Shown here piece after piece: positions 18,601 to 26,993 of a stretch of DNA of 64,000 bases (position 1 is its first letter; every line of letters begins with the position of its first letter). Source of the DNA: Anabaena sphaerica FACHB-251 (GTDB lineage: Bacteria > Cyanobacteriota > Cyanobacteriia > Cyanobacteriales > Nostocaceae); NCBI RefSeq assembly GCF_014696825.1, contig NZ_JACJQU010000004.1, forward strand, positions 310,001-374,000, read 5' to 3'. The translations under genes were made by a program, and so were the position numbers. Under the pieces are notes generated by a model. The model saw nothing but the letters and a program-made list of their open reading frames with translations. It had not been told where the DNA came from and did no database searches.

Positions 18601-20211
18601 TTGATCTACTTCATCAGCACTCTCAAGTGGAAATTCATCAGCGGTTCTAAAAGTGTCAGTAACTGAAGCTGGTGGCTCCTGTGCGGTAATTTCCGAAAGC
18701 ACTGTATCTAGATTCTCCACAATCGGAGTTTCCTGGATTGATTCATCAGCACTCTCAAGTGAAAATTCATCAACATTGGTAAAAGTGTCAGTAACTGAAG
18801 CTGGTGGCTCCTGTGCGGTAATTTCTGACAGCACTGTATCTAGATTCTCCACAATCGGAGTTTCCTGGATTGATTCATCAGCACTCTCAAGTGAAAATTC
18901 ATCAACAGTGGTAAAAGTGTCAGTAACTGAAACTGAAGGCTCCCCTACCCTCAATTGTGACAGCACGGCATCCAGATTCTCCACAATCGGAGTTTCCTGG
19001 ATTGATTCATCAGCACTCTCAAGTGAAAATTCATCAACAGTGGTAAAAGTGTCAGTAACTGAAACTGAAGGCTCCCCTGTCCTCAATTGTGACAGCACGG
19101 CATCCAGATTCTCCACAATCAGAGTTTCCTGGATTGATTCTTCCGCACTCTCAAGTGGAAATTCATCAACAGTGGGAAAAGTATCAGTAACTGAAACTGA
19201 AGGCTCCTGGGCGGTAATTTCTGACAGTACCGTATCCAGATTCCCCATCGTCGGAGTTTCTTGAGTATCAGCAGCAATTTCCTGGATTAATTCCTCAGTA
19301 ATGGAAGAAACTGGTTGTACTTCTGTGGCAGTATTTACCCCAAATATCAAAGGTTGAGCGTCTGGGGATTGTTGTTGTAAATTCTGATTCAAATTATTCA
19401 GAAAATTTGCCATCAACTGTTCACTTTGCATCCCCTGACTGTGCATTCTTGCTAGTGCTTGGGATAAAGACTGATAATAGGTGTTGATATTACTCTCTAA
19501 TGCCCCAAAGACAAAGTTAACAGTTCCATCTAGCGACAGCAAACGCTGATCCAACTCTCTAGAGAGACTAGCTAACCGTTCTACCCCCTCGACTGATTCT
19601 AAAACAGATTGAATAGCAGAGTTGCCTATTTCTGGGTTATGTTCACCTGTCGTCAAACTAAGAGGATTAGGTGCGTTTCTTGTCAAATATGGGATTAAAT
19701 TTGGCACTAAACGACTGATCAGCACTTGTAAAAATTCAGTAATTATCTGCTCTTGGTTTGCCAACTGCTGTGTTAAGGAATAATTTTGCAGTCGCTTTTG
19801 CTCCAACTGCCTAATTTCTTGCACAAGAGAAGCCCTTTCTTGCAACAACCCTGATAATTCTGCTTGCAATGGTTGAAGCAAAGCCGAAATTTCATCTTTT
19901 AATTGTTCTGCGGTAAAATTAGTCTGTTCCTGTTGGGATTGATACGAATGTGACGCAGTTTGGTTCTGCTCTTGTTCCACATATCGCGCCAACAACGATG
20001 ATAGTGGTGCTGTCTGTGACTGTTCGGGAGGAGTTTCTGCTGGTGTCTCACTTTCGTTGAGTGTAACCAAAAAGTCACGAACTCTCTGTAAAACATCTCT
20101 TTCTTCTTGTCCCTGACCAGACAGCAGTTTTGATAGACGATTGCCACTATTGGCAAGTAAGTTGTCAATGTCTGCAATCAGCTTGTGAATTTCATCTGCA
20201 CGGGAAGTCAC
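15682..20211 (-). CDS. Giant protein: coiled coil, tandem repeats and Hsp70-like ATPase domain
   Basis: A 1509-residue protein. Residues 1-300 are Gln/Leu-rich and predicted coiled coil. About 317-537 hold five tandem 44-residue repeats (unit VENLDAVLSQL...TDTFTTVDEF...ESIQET). About 540-840 are acidic and low-complexity. From about 850 an actin/Hsp70-type nucleotide-binding fold follows: phosphate-1 loop YLGIDLGTTGISAALLN, connect-1-like VEEAIASLLPELD, phosphate-2 loop LALNIGATATEMALVDL near 1103, and adenosine motif AILSGGVAAIGTVNRWL near 1289. A classical substrate-binding domain is not evident. ATP binding is likely; the client or partner is unknown. No membrane segment or signal peptide. 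It has a separate upstream region shared divergently with the Crp-type regulator. Confidence 0.85.
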   Translation of the reverse strand: MTSRADEIHKLIADIDNLLANSGNRLSKLLSGQGQEERDVLQRVRDFLVTLNESETPAETPPEQSQTAPLSSLLARYVEQEQNQTASHSYQSQQEQTNFTAEQLKDEISALLQPLQAELSGLLQERASLVQEIRQLEQKRLQNYSLTQQLANQEQIITEFLQVLISRLVPNLIPYLTRNAPNPLSLTTGEHNPEIGNSAIQSVLESVEGVERLASLSRELDQRLLSLDGTVNFVFGALESNINTYYQSLSQALARMHSQGMQSEQLMANFLNNLNQNLQQQSPDAQPLIFGVNTATEVQPVSSITEELIQEIAADTQETPTMGNLDTVLSEITAQEPSVSVTDTFPTVDEFPLESAEESIQETLIVENLDAVLSQLRTGEPSVSVTDTFTTVDEFSLESADESIQETPIVENLDAVLSQLRVGEPSVSVTDTFTTVDEFSLESADESIQETPIVENLDTVLSEITAQEPPASVTDTFTNVDEFSLESADESIQETPIVENLDTVLSEITAQEPPASVTDTFRTADEFPLESADEVDQLYASLFGSADATNSTESTTLSVVTSEVYNTSEIDESLPASAIIPEQQDDNLLVSSESLEQLDLNHLDQSNNSLPEIAAVVVEPTEQASDLWEKSLLPEDTQSQAEFASVPTLLNSHPDSSDTITVLTDLLVDLSSEEQIAEVLSFEDNPETASVETPILTSPVEASTEEQDLLAATYISASPQENLLSLEDTDRSTQGIPNIVLDGTQLQQLDRDLANFDWRFNSGSEQTTDLESFQVSVSDSQDMLDTGMLFVESLSSPPSENIPLTAVSNLDIPQTEKKKEVTKSQPEAVLLADENFDDNLSDNSLVRVKDPNSVWYLGIDLGTTGISAALLNRSQLVVYPIYWSAESKSGETSFEQSFRLPAEVYLPTASIPHPEAESTANIEQTAPAAVAQDKTLSTPAPKQNLYSAHLKPFLHLAIPYKTTQQKWEPVLQLNEFSAGPLIWVVRSLSKLLLTLKSDQTSTTPALIAHGVGIDKQAFFDIINNIAGVVCTCPSSWSEQYRFNVREAILTSKLVSHAQQIFFVEEAIASLLPELDPANSPSVQLHENQGLRPLKTDENLNQGTTLALNIGATATEMALVDLPTDVSQLTYRDFMLHSFAYAGKAIEQDIICQLLLPPQSHQPRGRSQANTSSSNPWHWQPSLPGLDQIQWSSLSLEGLELPRVGEPDMLYRIRLQQRLESSLLGQGLLDAAMALKLILQHHESFTLELADQFWVLQRRDLESQVFVPYVRRLNRELNKLLVARGIPTEAINQAILSGGVAAIGTVNRWLRQKLPNAKIIQDLYLGENGAPKCSRVAYGLAMLPLHPQVLEISRQQYTDYFLFSELLKILPDSLGGETMRSLSFGEVLQLFESRGINTRICQQRLLAFLEGELPAGLIPAVAFETGSEQDGNQTSLHSIWLAKTSQENSDYRAIASTPLFQKQGNLTYRPNSQQLLFLRRYLDAIKAISLQSLEEPYAVNFFLAVNPQQH
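18605..19262 (-). repeat. 132-bp in-frame tandem repeats inside the Hsp70-like gene
   Basis: Four full units and one partial unit of 132 bp (44 codons), for example AGTGTCAGTAACTGAA recurring every 132 bp. Neighbouring units are nearly identical, including at silent sites, which points to recent expansion or homogenisation by recombination. The opposite strand stays open only as a by-product of the periodic composition. Confidence 0.9.
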
Positions 20212-20625
20212 GTTAAGTTACCTTAGCTAGAAATGTACTGTGATGTTATGGTATTTACAATTACAGAAGCTCTGAGTGATAAAAGTTATTGCTCGTACTT
20301 CTGAGGGCAATTATGTTATGAATTACTGAGAGATGCAACTTGATCCAGATGGTTAGCTTCCTTCTCAGATCGTTAGCCAAATTTTGGGCTAAGTTAGGTG
20401 TAAAATCAAAATTTTATGTGGTCGTGGTGACAGGGAGGTAAGCCGGGTGTATTTAATCAGCAAATACTGAGACAAGGTAAAGATTGTTGAGAAAAAATTA
20501 TATTGTCGTTTTCTTGTGTAACATAGTTTAGTTTCATCTTTGAAAGTGGCTGTAATTTGATAGCTGAGGTTGAAAACACATATCTTACTTGTTTTGTTCA
20601 TAGCAGCTTTAATAAATATGTCCTA
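20212..20625. other. Divergent intergenic region before the Crp-type regulator
   Basis: A gap of about 410 bp between the Hsp70-like gene (minus) and the regulator (plus). It must hold two promoters. I find no clear operator, small RNA or repeat beyond an imperfect direct repeat around GATGGTTAGCTTCC and GATCGTTAGCC (20348-20381). Confidence 0.45.
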
Positions 20626-21324
20626 ATGGAAGACCGATATAGCTTGCAGACATCCGCTCAAAACTGGATCACTTCAGCGCCCTTTTTTCAAGGGTTGCCT
20701 GAATCTATTGTGGAAACAGCCCTCGCACATCTTGTTACTCGTACCCACCCAGCCAACCAAGTGATCCTGTTAGAAAATGACTGGGGTGGCTCTGTGTATT
20801 TTATTATAGAGGGATGGGTAAAAATCCGTACTTACAATTTAGAAGGAAAAGAGGTAACACTGAATATTATTGGGCATGGGGAATTATTTGGAGAAATGGC
20901 GGCGCTAGATGAAGTTCCCCGTTCCACTGATGTAATTACTCTCACTCCAACTATGATTGGCAGTATGCCTGCTCAAGATTTTGTCAAATTACTGCAAACA
21001 GAACCCTTAGCGGGAATGAGATTGGCGCAATTAATGGCGCGACGATTAAGACAAGTAAATCGCCGTTTACGTCTGCGAGAATCAGATAGTCAATCACGGG
21101 TAGCAGATACTTTACTATTTTTGGCAGAAGGACAGGGTAAGAGAGGACAGACAGGTACAGAAATTCCTAATTTACCTCACCGGGAATTGAGCAGTTTGAG
21201 TGGACTAGCAAGGGAAACAGTAACACGGGTACTGACAAGGCTGGAAAAAAAAGGCTTGATTCTAAGGGAGCAAGATGTAATGTGTATACCCGATGTGGCC
21301 GCTTTGGAAAAAATGATCATTTAA
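20626..21324 (+). CDS. Crp/Fnr family transcriptional regulator
   Basis: A 232-residue regulator with an N-terminal cyclic-nucleotide-binding-like domain (GSVYFIIEGWVKIRTYN; GELFGEMAALDEVPRSTDV, about residues 30-130) and a C-terminal winged helix (LSSLSGLARETVTRVLTRLE, about 185-205). The effector-binding loop GELFGEMAALDEVPRST keeps the Glu-x-x-x-x-x-x-x-Arg-Ser pattern expected for cyclic nucleotide binding, so it could bind cAMP, which is inference. It is not NtcA. The frame extends to a TTG at 20557, but ATG 20626 fits the family. Targets are unknown. Confidence 0.9.
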   Translation: MEDRYSLQTSAQNWITSAPFFQGLPESIVETALAHLVTRTHPANQVILLENDWGGSVYFIIEGWVKIRTYNLEGKEVTLNIIGHGELFGEMAALDEVPRSTDVITLTPTMIGSMPAQDFVKLLQTEPLAGMRLAQLMARRLRQVNRRLRLRESDSQSRVADTLLFLAEGQGKRGQTGTEIPNLPHRELSSLSGLARETVTRVLTRLEKKGLILREQDVMCIPDVAALEKMII

Positions 21325-21329
21325 CAGGG

Positions 21330-21374
21330 AACAGTCAACAGGCAACAGGCAACAGGCAACAGGCAACAGGCAAG
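21330..21374. repeat. STRR heptamer repeat (CAACAGG)n
   Basis: Five or six tandem copies of the heptamer CAACAGG directly follow the regulator stop codon, then AATTACCAATCACCAATTACC. Typical Nostocales STRR. Confidence 0.85.
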
Positions 21375-21448
21375 AGTTTATTCTTACCAATTACCAATCA
21401 CCAATTACCAGCTAAAACAGATATGATAGGTGTTAAAATAGACTTGAT

Positions 21449-22183
21449 ATGAGTATTTTAGATTCTCTACCAGATGAACCGGAGGAAGATTCATCACCTG
21501 AATCATCAACCCCTGGTTATCAGTCAGATCAACACCAAAAGTTAAAGCGCCCTCAACTGAAGGTTGATACACCCTTGAGGATGGTGGAAACAGCATTTTT
21601 AGCCAGCACTGCTAGTTTGATTTGGTTTATTAATTTCTATTTTCCTTTAGGTCCAGTTTTACGGATATTTTTTCCAGTCCCCATCGCTTTAGTTTATTTG
21701 CGTTGGGGTAAACGTGCTGCATGGATGGCTGCTGTCACCTCTGGGTTGCTGTTAGCTGTGCTGATGGGACCTGTTCGTAGTATGTTGTTTGTGATGCCTT
21801 TTGGATTGATGGGTGTGCTGTTGGGGGCAACGTGGCATCGTCGTGTACCCTGGATTGTGTCGATTACTTTAGGGATGTTATTGGGTACTTTGGGTGTGTT
21901 TTTCCGTCTGTGGTTACTGTCGGTGTTATCTGGTGAAGACCTCTGGGTTTATGTAATTAACCAAGTCACTGAAATTATTGAATGGATCTTCCTGAAGCTG
22001 CAAATATTAGCAACTCCCAGTGTGTTTGTCATTCAAGTAGGAGCGATGCTTTTGATTGCATTCAACAACTTGATTTACTTGTTTGTGGTACATCTGGCAG
22101 CATGGATACTTTTGGATCGTCTGGGAAATCCCATCCCCCGCGCCCCACGTTGGGTACAAGTACTGTTGGATTATGAGGGATAA
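21449..22183 (+). CDS. DUF2232 (YybS-like) membrane protein
   Basis: A 244-residue protein with an acidic, Ser/Pro-rich cytoplasmic head (residues 1-45) followed by six or so hydrophobic segments. The conserved start of the membrane part, MVETAFLASTASLIWFINFY, and FPVPIALVYLRWGKRAAWMA match the DUF2232 family. The function is not established. It is followed after 60 bp by the CobT-like gene on the same strand, so the two may be cotranscribed. Confidence 0.8.
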   Translation: MSILDSLPDEPEEDSSPESSTPGYQSDQHQKLKRPQLKVDTPLRMVETAFLASTASLIWFINFYFPLGPVLRIFFPVPIALVYLRWGKRAAWMAAVTSGLLLAVLMGPVRSMLFVMPFGLMGVLLGATWHRRVPWIVSITLGMLLGTLGVFFRLWLLSVLSGEDLWVYVINQVTEIIEWIFLKLQILATPSVFVIQVGAMLLIAFNNLIYLFVVHLAAWILLDRLGNPIPRAPRWVQVLLDYEG

Positions 22184-22243
22184 TTCGTAATTTGTAATTC
22201 AAAACTCCTATTCCCTATTCCCTGTTTCTACTGACAACTGAAA

Positions 22244-23368
22244 ATGATTCGTATATATACGCAAATTGAACAGGGTGAGGCATGGCTAAGACGTTATCGC
22301 GGTGGTTTACCTGTCTTTGCCTGTGTTTTAGGTTTTACAGAAACTTGTTTAATTCCAGGTATTTCCGCTGCGGGTTTGACTCCAGAAGATAGAAAATATA
22401 CAGCTTGTGCTGATGCGGAGTTTTTGTATTATGGTGCAGCGCATCAGCCCAAATATCCTCTACCACCTTTGACTGCTGGCGCTTCCCCAGTGCTGATTTC
22501 TCGTGCTGTAGTTGCTGCTCTACAGTTGCCAGTTTATTTGTTTAATGCGGGTTTACCCTTAATTCCATCTGTACCATTAATCGATTTGGGTGGCACGACT
22601 GCTAGGTGCTTAAGTACAGGTGCAGCTATGGAAATAGCCACGGTAAAACACCTGCTGGAACAGGGTTTGCGTTGGGGTTCTCAACTCAGTGCTGATATTT
22701 CACAGGGATATCTGATTTTAAGTGAGTGCGTTGTCGGCGGCACTACCACCGCTTTGGCACTTTTAACTGGTTTGGGTATTGATGCAGCAGGAAAGGTGAA
22801 CAGTAGCCATCCTGTTTGTAATCATTTACAAAAGTGGGATGTGGTAAAAGCTGGGCTGGAAAAACTTCACAAGTTTACAGATCCTCTGGAACTTGTGGCG
22901 GCGGTGGGAGATCCCATGCAAGTTGTAGTGGCTGGGATGGCGATCGCCGCTAGTCGTCGCTGTGGGGTTTTGTTGGCTGGTGGGACGCAAATGCTGGCTG
23001 TGTATGCTTTGTTGCAAGCGATCGCTCAAGCTTACTCTTTATCTTGGCAACCAGAAGCTATCGTCGTTGGTACAACCCGTTGGGTAGCGGAAGACACAAC
23101 TGGTGCTACAGTTGACTTAGCCCTCAGCTTAGGTAAAAACAGCATAAATCAGGGTAAAGAAACTCCTCCCCTACTAGCTACACAGTTAAGTTTTACTGAT
23201 TCTCGTTATCCCCAACTCCAAGCTTATGAGCAGGGTTTCGTTAAAGAAGGGGTTGGTGCTGGAGCCGCGTGTATAGCTGCCTATCTCAGTCAAAATTGGC
23301 AGCAAGAACAACTTTTAACAGCTATTGAATCGCAACTTGAGGAATTAATGAATTCTTTGTCTCATTAA
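22244..23368 (+). CDS. CobT-like nicotinate-nucleotide-dependent phosphoribosyltransferase
   Basis: A 374-residue protein of the cyanobacterial/archaeal family related to CobT (nicotinate-nucleotide:dimethylbenzimidazole phosphoribosyltransferase), which prepares the lower ligand of cobamides. Recognisable pieces are FACVLGFTETCLIPGISAAG, the Gly-rich SECVVGGTTTALALLTGLG near residue 160 and GVLLAGGTQMLAVYALLQA near 245. Cyanobacteria make pseudocobalamin with adenine as lower base, so a role in adenine activation is possible but unproven. The 3' end overlaps the convergent coiled-coil gene by 24 bp. Confidence 0.85.
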   Translation: MIRIYTQIEQGEAWLRRYRGGLPVFACVLGFTETCLIPGISAAGLTPEDRKYTACADAEFLYYGAAHQPKYPLPPLTAGASPVLISRAVVAALQLPVYLFNAGLPLIPSVPLIDLGGTTARCLSTGAAMEIATVKHLLEQGLRWGSQLSADISQGYLILSECVVGGTTTALALLTGLGIDAAGKVNSSHPVCNHLQKWDVVKAGLEKLHKFTDPLELVAAVGDPMQVVVAGMAIAASRRCGVLLAGGTQMLAVYALLQAIAQAYSLSWQPEAIVVGTTRWVAEDTTGATVDLALSLGKNSINQGKETPPLLATQLSFTDSRYPQLQAYEQGFVKEGVGAGAACIAAYLSQNWQQEQLLTAIESQLEELMNSLSH

Positions 23369-23719
23369 TTGTTCTTCTAAGGCAGCAATGCGATTGTATG
23401 CTGCTGTTAATTGCGCTGTTAGTCGTTGAATTTGAATTTCTGGCGTTATTTGCTTATCTCCAGCTTGCAGATTCATGTCTGGGTAAATGCCATCAATTAA
23501 CACATCCTTATGTTCCAGATTAGAAGTGAAATTAATCTGCCCTTTTAAGTGGAAATTTTCAACTTCATGATTTTCTAGATAGTTATTTTTTAGCTTTTTT
23601 GGCTCTAAAAAGCAATCAGACAAACCCTGAGACAGTTTCTTGTCAAGGTTGTCAATTACCTGGTATAGAGCATCTACTTTCTGGCTCAAAGTCAGTATCT
23701 GTTTTTGCAATGAATCCAT
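23345..23719 (-). CDS. Hypothetical coiled-coil protein (124 aa)
   Basis: A 124-residue protein with heptad-like patterns at both ends: residues 1-35 (LQKQILTLSQKVDALYQVID) and 90-118 (IQRLTAQLTAAYNRIAALEE), separated by a polar linker. No signal peptide or known domain. Its 3' end overlaps the CobT-like gene by 24 bp in antisense. The length and plausible amino-acid composition support coding, but I recognise no family. Confidence 0.6.
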   Translation of the reverse strand: MDSLQKQILTLSQKVDALYQVIDNLDKKLSQGLSDCFLEPKKLKNNYLENHEVENFHLKGQINFTSNLEHKDVLIDGIYPDMNLQAGDKQITPEIQIQRLTAQLTAAYNRIAALEEQLMRQRIH

Positions 23720-24249
23720 TTAATACCTTTATCACAAAATAATCTCTATATGTTATTCAATTTACTGCCAATGTTAAAAATACTTATGATTTATTTAATC
23801 TTTCATATTTTTCTTGGTGTGGTGGTAGATAAATTCAGATTTATATACATAACTCAATACTTACTATAAATATCACTCAAATATGTATTGATAAACATGA
23901 AGTATTGGGCGGTGATTGACATACATAACCCCTAAATTTTGCTCCCATCTCAAACTGGCAGCAACGGTAAGCAGTAAAACCAGCTTGCTACTTGCCTTTT
24001 TAACTAAATAAAATTTCCAGGAAAGGCGCGAAGAAGCAAAGACGCAAAGGAAAAAATAGATGAGTTTAGGGTGTGGTATGAGTACATGAAAACTGCTCTA
24101 AACTATTCCTCGACATGAAATCATATATATAATCGATCCCAATTTGTTATCATCAGTTTTTAAGGACACAGGAGTGGGATGTCGTCATATCCTTAGCTAT
24201 TCTGCTCCTGTAGTTAAGATTATGTTTATAGTCCTACAGCTAAAAATCA
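23720..24249. other. Long intergenic region without a gene
   Basis: A 530-bp AT-rich gap between divergently placed genes. It includes a dispersed GCGAAGAAGCAAAGACGCAAAGG repeat stretch (about 24027-24050) of the type common in Nostocales. I see no open frame or RNA structure that I can support. Confidence 0.5.
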
Positions 24250-25398
24250 ATGGATCGAAGGTCTTTTTTACTAGGTACAAGCGGGCTGGTAGTTTCCCAA
24301 ATGCTGATTGGGTGTAACGGCAAGAACCAGACACAATTCAACGTGCAGCTATTAAAAGGTTCCATACCTGGTCACGTGGTTAATCAGTTTCGCAAAAGTT
24401 TACAGTCACAGGCGAGTTTAAAGTTTGTCCCCATTAATCAGATTCATGATTTATTTAAACAGTTACAAACTTGGCAACAACCAGAAGCTAATAAAGAAGG
24501 ATGGAGACGTTTTCTTCCATTTACCCAAAGTCAAAAAGTCTCTAAATCTGACTTGGTGACATTGGGAGATTATTGGCTAAAAGCAGCGATTGAACAGAAA
24601 CTGATTCAACCACTGGCAACAGAACAAATTAAACAATGGTCGGCTTTAAATCAAAAGTGGCAGCAACTAGTAAAACGGGATGATCAAGGTAATTTAAATC
24701 CCCAAGGCCAAGTTTGGGCTGCACCTTATCGCTGGGGTAATACAGTAATTATTTATAATCGGGAAAAGTTACAACAATTTGATTGGCAGCCACAAGATTG
24801 GGATGATTTATGGCGTAGTGAGTTGCGATCGCGCATTTCCTTACTCAATCACCCCAGAGAAGTAATTGGTTTGGTATTAAAGAAACTTGGAAAATCTTAT
24901 AATACAGAAAATATTGCTCAAATTTCTTCCTTAGAAACAGAATTACAGACATTAAATCAACAAGTAAAATTTTATGATTCCACTACATACCTAGAACCGC
25001 TAATCACCGGAGATACTTGGTTAGCTGTGGGTTGGTCAAATGACGTTATACCTGTACTCACTCGTTATCCGAAACTTAGCGCAGTAATTCCCCAATCAGG
25101 AACAGCAATTTGGGCAGACTTATGGGTACAGCCCGCAGGGGTTAACAAAAACAATTTACTATCTGAATGGGTTAATTTTTGTTGGCAACCAAATATAGCC
25201 AAGCAAATTACTATATTGACTAAAACTAATACACCAATTGCCACAAATATTGCTGCTTCTGATATTTCAGAACCATTACAAAACCTGTTACTCATCAATC
25301 AAGAATTGTTGGATAAAAGCGAATTTTTACTACCATTATCAGCAGCAGCAACACAGAAGTATGATTCGTTGTTTAAGAAGATGAAAAATCTAGGCTAA
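24250..25398 (+). CDS. Extracellular solute-binding lipoprotein (polyamine/iron-type ABC binding protein)
   Basis: A 382-residue periplasmic binding protein. The N-terminus MDRRSFLLGTSGLVVSQMLIGC has a twin-Arg-like start and a lipobox ending at Cys22. Conserved binding-protein features include VWAAPYRWGNTVIIYNREKL and LSEWVNFCWQPNIAKQIT, closest to the PotD/spermidine-putrescine class. No permease or ATPase lies next to it, so the transport system and ligand are unknown; the sugar permease at 13751 is of a different subfamily. Confidence 0.82.
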   Translation: MDRRSFLLGTSGLVVSQMLIGCNGKNQTQFNVQLLKGSIPGHVVNQFRKSLQSQASLKFVPINQIHDLFKQLQTWQQPEANKEGWRRFLPFTQSQKVSKSDLVTLGDYWLKAAIEQKLIQPLATEQIKQWSALNQKWQQLVKRDDQGNLNPQGQVWAAPYRWGNTVIIYNREKLQQFDWQPQDWDDLWRSELRSRISLLNHPREVIGLVLKKLGKSYNTENIAQISSLETELQTLNQQVKFYDSTTYLEPLITGDTWLAVGWSNDVIPVLTRYPKLSAVIPQSGTAIWADLWVQPAGVNKNNLLSEWVNFCWQPNIAKQITILTKTNTPIATNIAASDISEPLQNLLLINQELLDKSEFLLPLSAAATQKYDSLFKKMKNLG

Positions 25399-25407
25399 TA
25401 CTGCTAC

Positions 25408-25959
25408 TTATTGTGAATCACTCAATTTCTGTTGTAGAGTTTGACGTAAACCTAGCCTACTCTGATTACGCATTTGGATATTGCATAAATCTGGATTTAT
25501 ATCCAGATTACAAGTGTAAGTTGCTAACATTTCTTTTTGATAATTGAAAACTCGGACGTTATAACCAAAATTCCTAGCGATTGTACCCAAACGATTAACA
25601 AATTTGTAGCGTTCTAGATAGTCTAATAAACTCCAAATTTGCTGATTAACTATCAAGTCTACACGGGCTGATTTTTTTTCAGAAGCTGGATATGCTATCC
25701 AGTTATCTAAAAGTTTATTTTCCGAGGTTTCTTTTGCCCACCATAAACTAGGGATGGTTAGACTTTGGCGGTTAATAGTATTAGCTGTGATTACAGAACC
25801 TGTAGGCTTAGTTAATAAATTTAGTTCTAGTGGTGCATCAGAAGGACGGGGTATATTTTCTGCCCGTGAGGCTAGAATCGGTAAAATAGTAAAAGTAGTG
25901 GTTAAGCTGAATATTAGTGACAGAGATTTTTGGAGGGTGATGACCTTGTATTTAGACAT
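25408..25959 (-). CDS. Hypothetical exported protein (183 aa)
   Basis: The N-terminus has a positively charged start and a hydrophobic core (SLSLIFSLTTTFTILPILASRA) consistent with a Sec signal peptide cleaved near residue 33. The mature part is about 150 residues with WWAKETSENKLLDNWIAYP and two Cys near the C-terminus (CNLDINPDLC) that could form a disulphide. No family recognised. It converges on the binding-protein gene with a 9-bp gap. Confidence 0.7.
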   Translation of the reverse strand: MSKYKVITLQKSLSLIFSLTTTFTILPILASRAENIPRPSDAPLELNLLTKPTGSVITANTINRQSLTIPSLWWAKETSENKLLDNWIAYPASEKKSARVDLIVNQQIWSLLDYLERYKFVNRLGTIARNFGYNVRVFNYQKEMLATYTCNLDINPDLCNIQMRNQSRLGLRQTLQQKLSDSQ

Positions 25960-26065
25960 AAGTACACCTGAAAGTTTCTTGTAATATTTCTAATATATAT
26001 GATTCAAATTTCTTAGGTTCTATCGGTACTGCTAAACTGGTGTAGAATCCCAACAACCACTAATT

Positions 26066-26302
26066 ATGCTTAAGCGTTCCAAGTTCGAGACAACCCAGTC
26101 TCAAATTATGCACCGTTCTGAGGATCTCATTAGCGCCGCATCAAATCGCTATCGGATTACAGTTCAAGTGGCTAATCGTGCCAAGCGTCGGCGTTACGAA
26201 GATTTTGAGAATAATGAGGATAGTATGATGAAACCTGTACTTAGAGCAATTATTGAGATGTCTGATGAAATGACTCAGCCAGAAATTATCGGGGAATTAT
26301 AA
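26066..26302 (+). CDS. rpoZ: RNA polymerase omega subunit
   Basis: A 78-residue small RNA polymerase subunit that helps assemble beta-prime. The cyanobacterial form is recognised from [20 protein letters not shown], then [27 protein letters not shown]. Length is normal. Downstream (26325-26395) is a hairpin-rich stretch discussed as a possible insertion-sequence remnant. Confidence 0.95.
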   Translation: MLKRSKFETTQSQIMHRSEDLISAASNRYRITVQVANRAKRRRYEDFENNEDSMMKPVLRAIIEMSDEMTQPEIIGEL

Positions 26303-26324
26303 GATAAATGTCGAAAACCCTTGA

Positions 26325-26395
26325 AGGTGTGTCCTCCTGAGTCGGACACGCCCGTGCTTTAGCCAAGGGATGAAGGCTAGGTGCAGGATCTATAG
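26325..26395. mobile_element. Possible IS200/IS605-type end remnant after rpoZ
   Basis: The sequence TGTGTCCTCCTGAGTCGGACACGC forms a hairpin and is followed by CCCGTGCTTTAGCCAAGGGATGAAGGC. This CCCGTGC-TTTAGCC-AAGGGATG pattern resembles the structured right ends that follow tnpB genes in cyanobacterial IS605 elements. No transposase or TnpB frame is present. It could equally be the rpoZ terminator. Confidence 0.35.
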
Positions 26396-26453
26396 AATTA
26401 TAATTTGCATGATTCTGGGAATTGGATACTAGTTTCCAGTTCCCAGCTTACTG

Positions 26454-26960
26454 ATGGCTAAAACAATGAAAAAGAAAAAACTTTTATTTTTACGGTTTAA
26501 CTTAGGATTGATAATTGCCTTAATAACAGTGAGTTTTATAGTATTGGGTTTAGGAAACTCAAATTCTGATAGCATCTCACCTGCTGTAGCGCAGAGAATT
26601 AGCCCTAGTGATGTTTGGCAATTAGTGTATAAGCAATTACCCGATCTGCCAAAAGAAAACCAATATAGCAGTAAAGAGACTGGTAAGGTAGCCGAAAATA
26701 ACACCCTAGCTAGTAGGTTGATTCGTTATCACATTTATGTTAAAGGCAGATCCCCAATATATCGCTTAGATTGGAAGCTAACCTTAGCTGATTATTTAAA
26801 TGCCAATGAAACGATATATGAAGCATCCTATCCTGGTAAGGATTCCTTAACGCAAAATCCACTGGAGGGCGATCGCACCACCATAAAAAAACTTACCCGC
26901 AACCAACGTAATAACCTAGTACAAGTCCTGGTTGATATATTTAACACAGGGAACAGGTGA
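26454..26960 (+). CDS. Hypothetical exported or membrane-anchored protein (168 aa)
   Basis: A strongly basic start (MAKTMKKKKLLFLRF) precedes a hydrophobic segment (residues 15-38), so the protein is exported or anchored by its N-terminus. The body contains RYHIYVKGRSPIYRLDWKLT and ends in VQVLVDIFNTGNR. The last codons and the stop lie in an ACAGGGAACAGGTGACAGG heptamer repeat, so the C-terminus may be shaped by repeat insertion. Conserved-looking but no function recognised. Confidence 0.7.
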   Translation: MAKTMKKKKLLFLRFNLGLIIALITVSFIVLGLGNSNSDSISPAVAQRISPSDVWQLVYKQLPDLPKENQYSSKETGKVAENNTLASRLIRYHIYVKGRSPIYRLDWKLTLADYLNANETIYEASYPGKDSLTQNPLEGDRTTIKKLTRNQRNNLVQVLVDIFNTGNR

Positions 26961-26993
26961 CAGGGGAGAATAACTAATGACCAATAACTAATG

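Noticed and set aside
18653-19264. 203-codon Ser/Val-rich frame on the plus strand
   Set aside because: Exact antisense of the 132-bp repeats in the Hsp70-like gene; openness is a by-product of the periodicity.
22190-22244. Cobalamin riboswitch ahead of the CobT-like gene
   Set aside because: The gap is only 60 bp of degenerate heptamers and contains no B12-box-like sequence.
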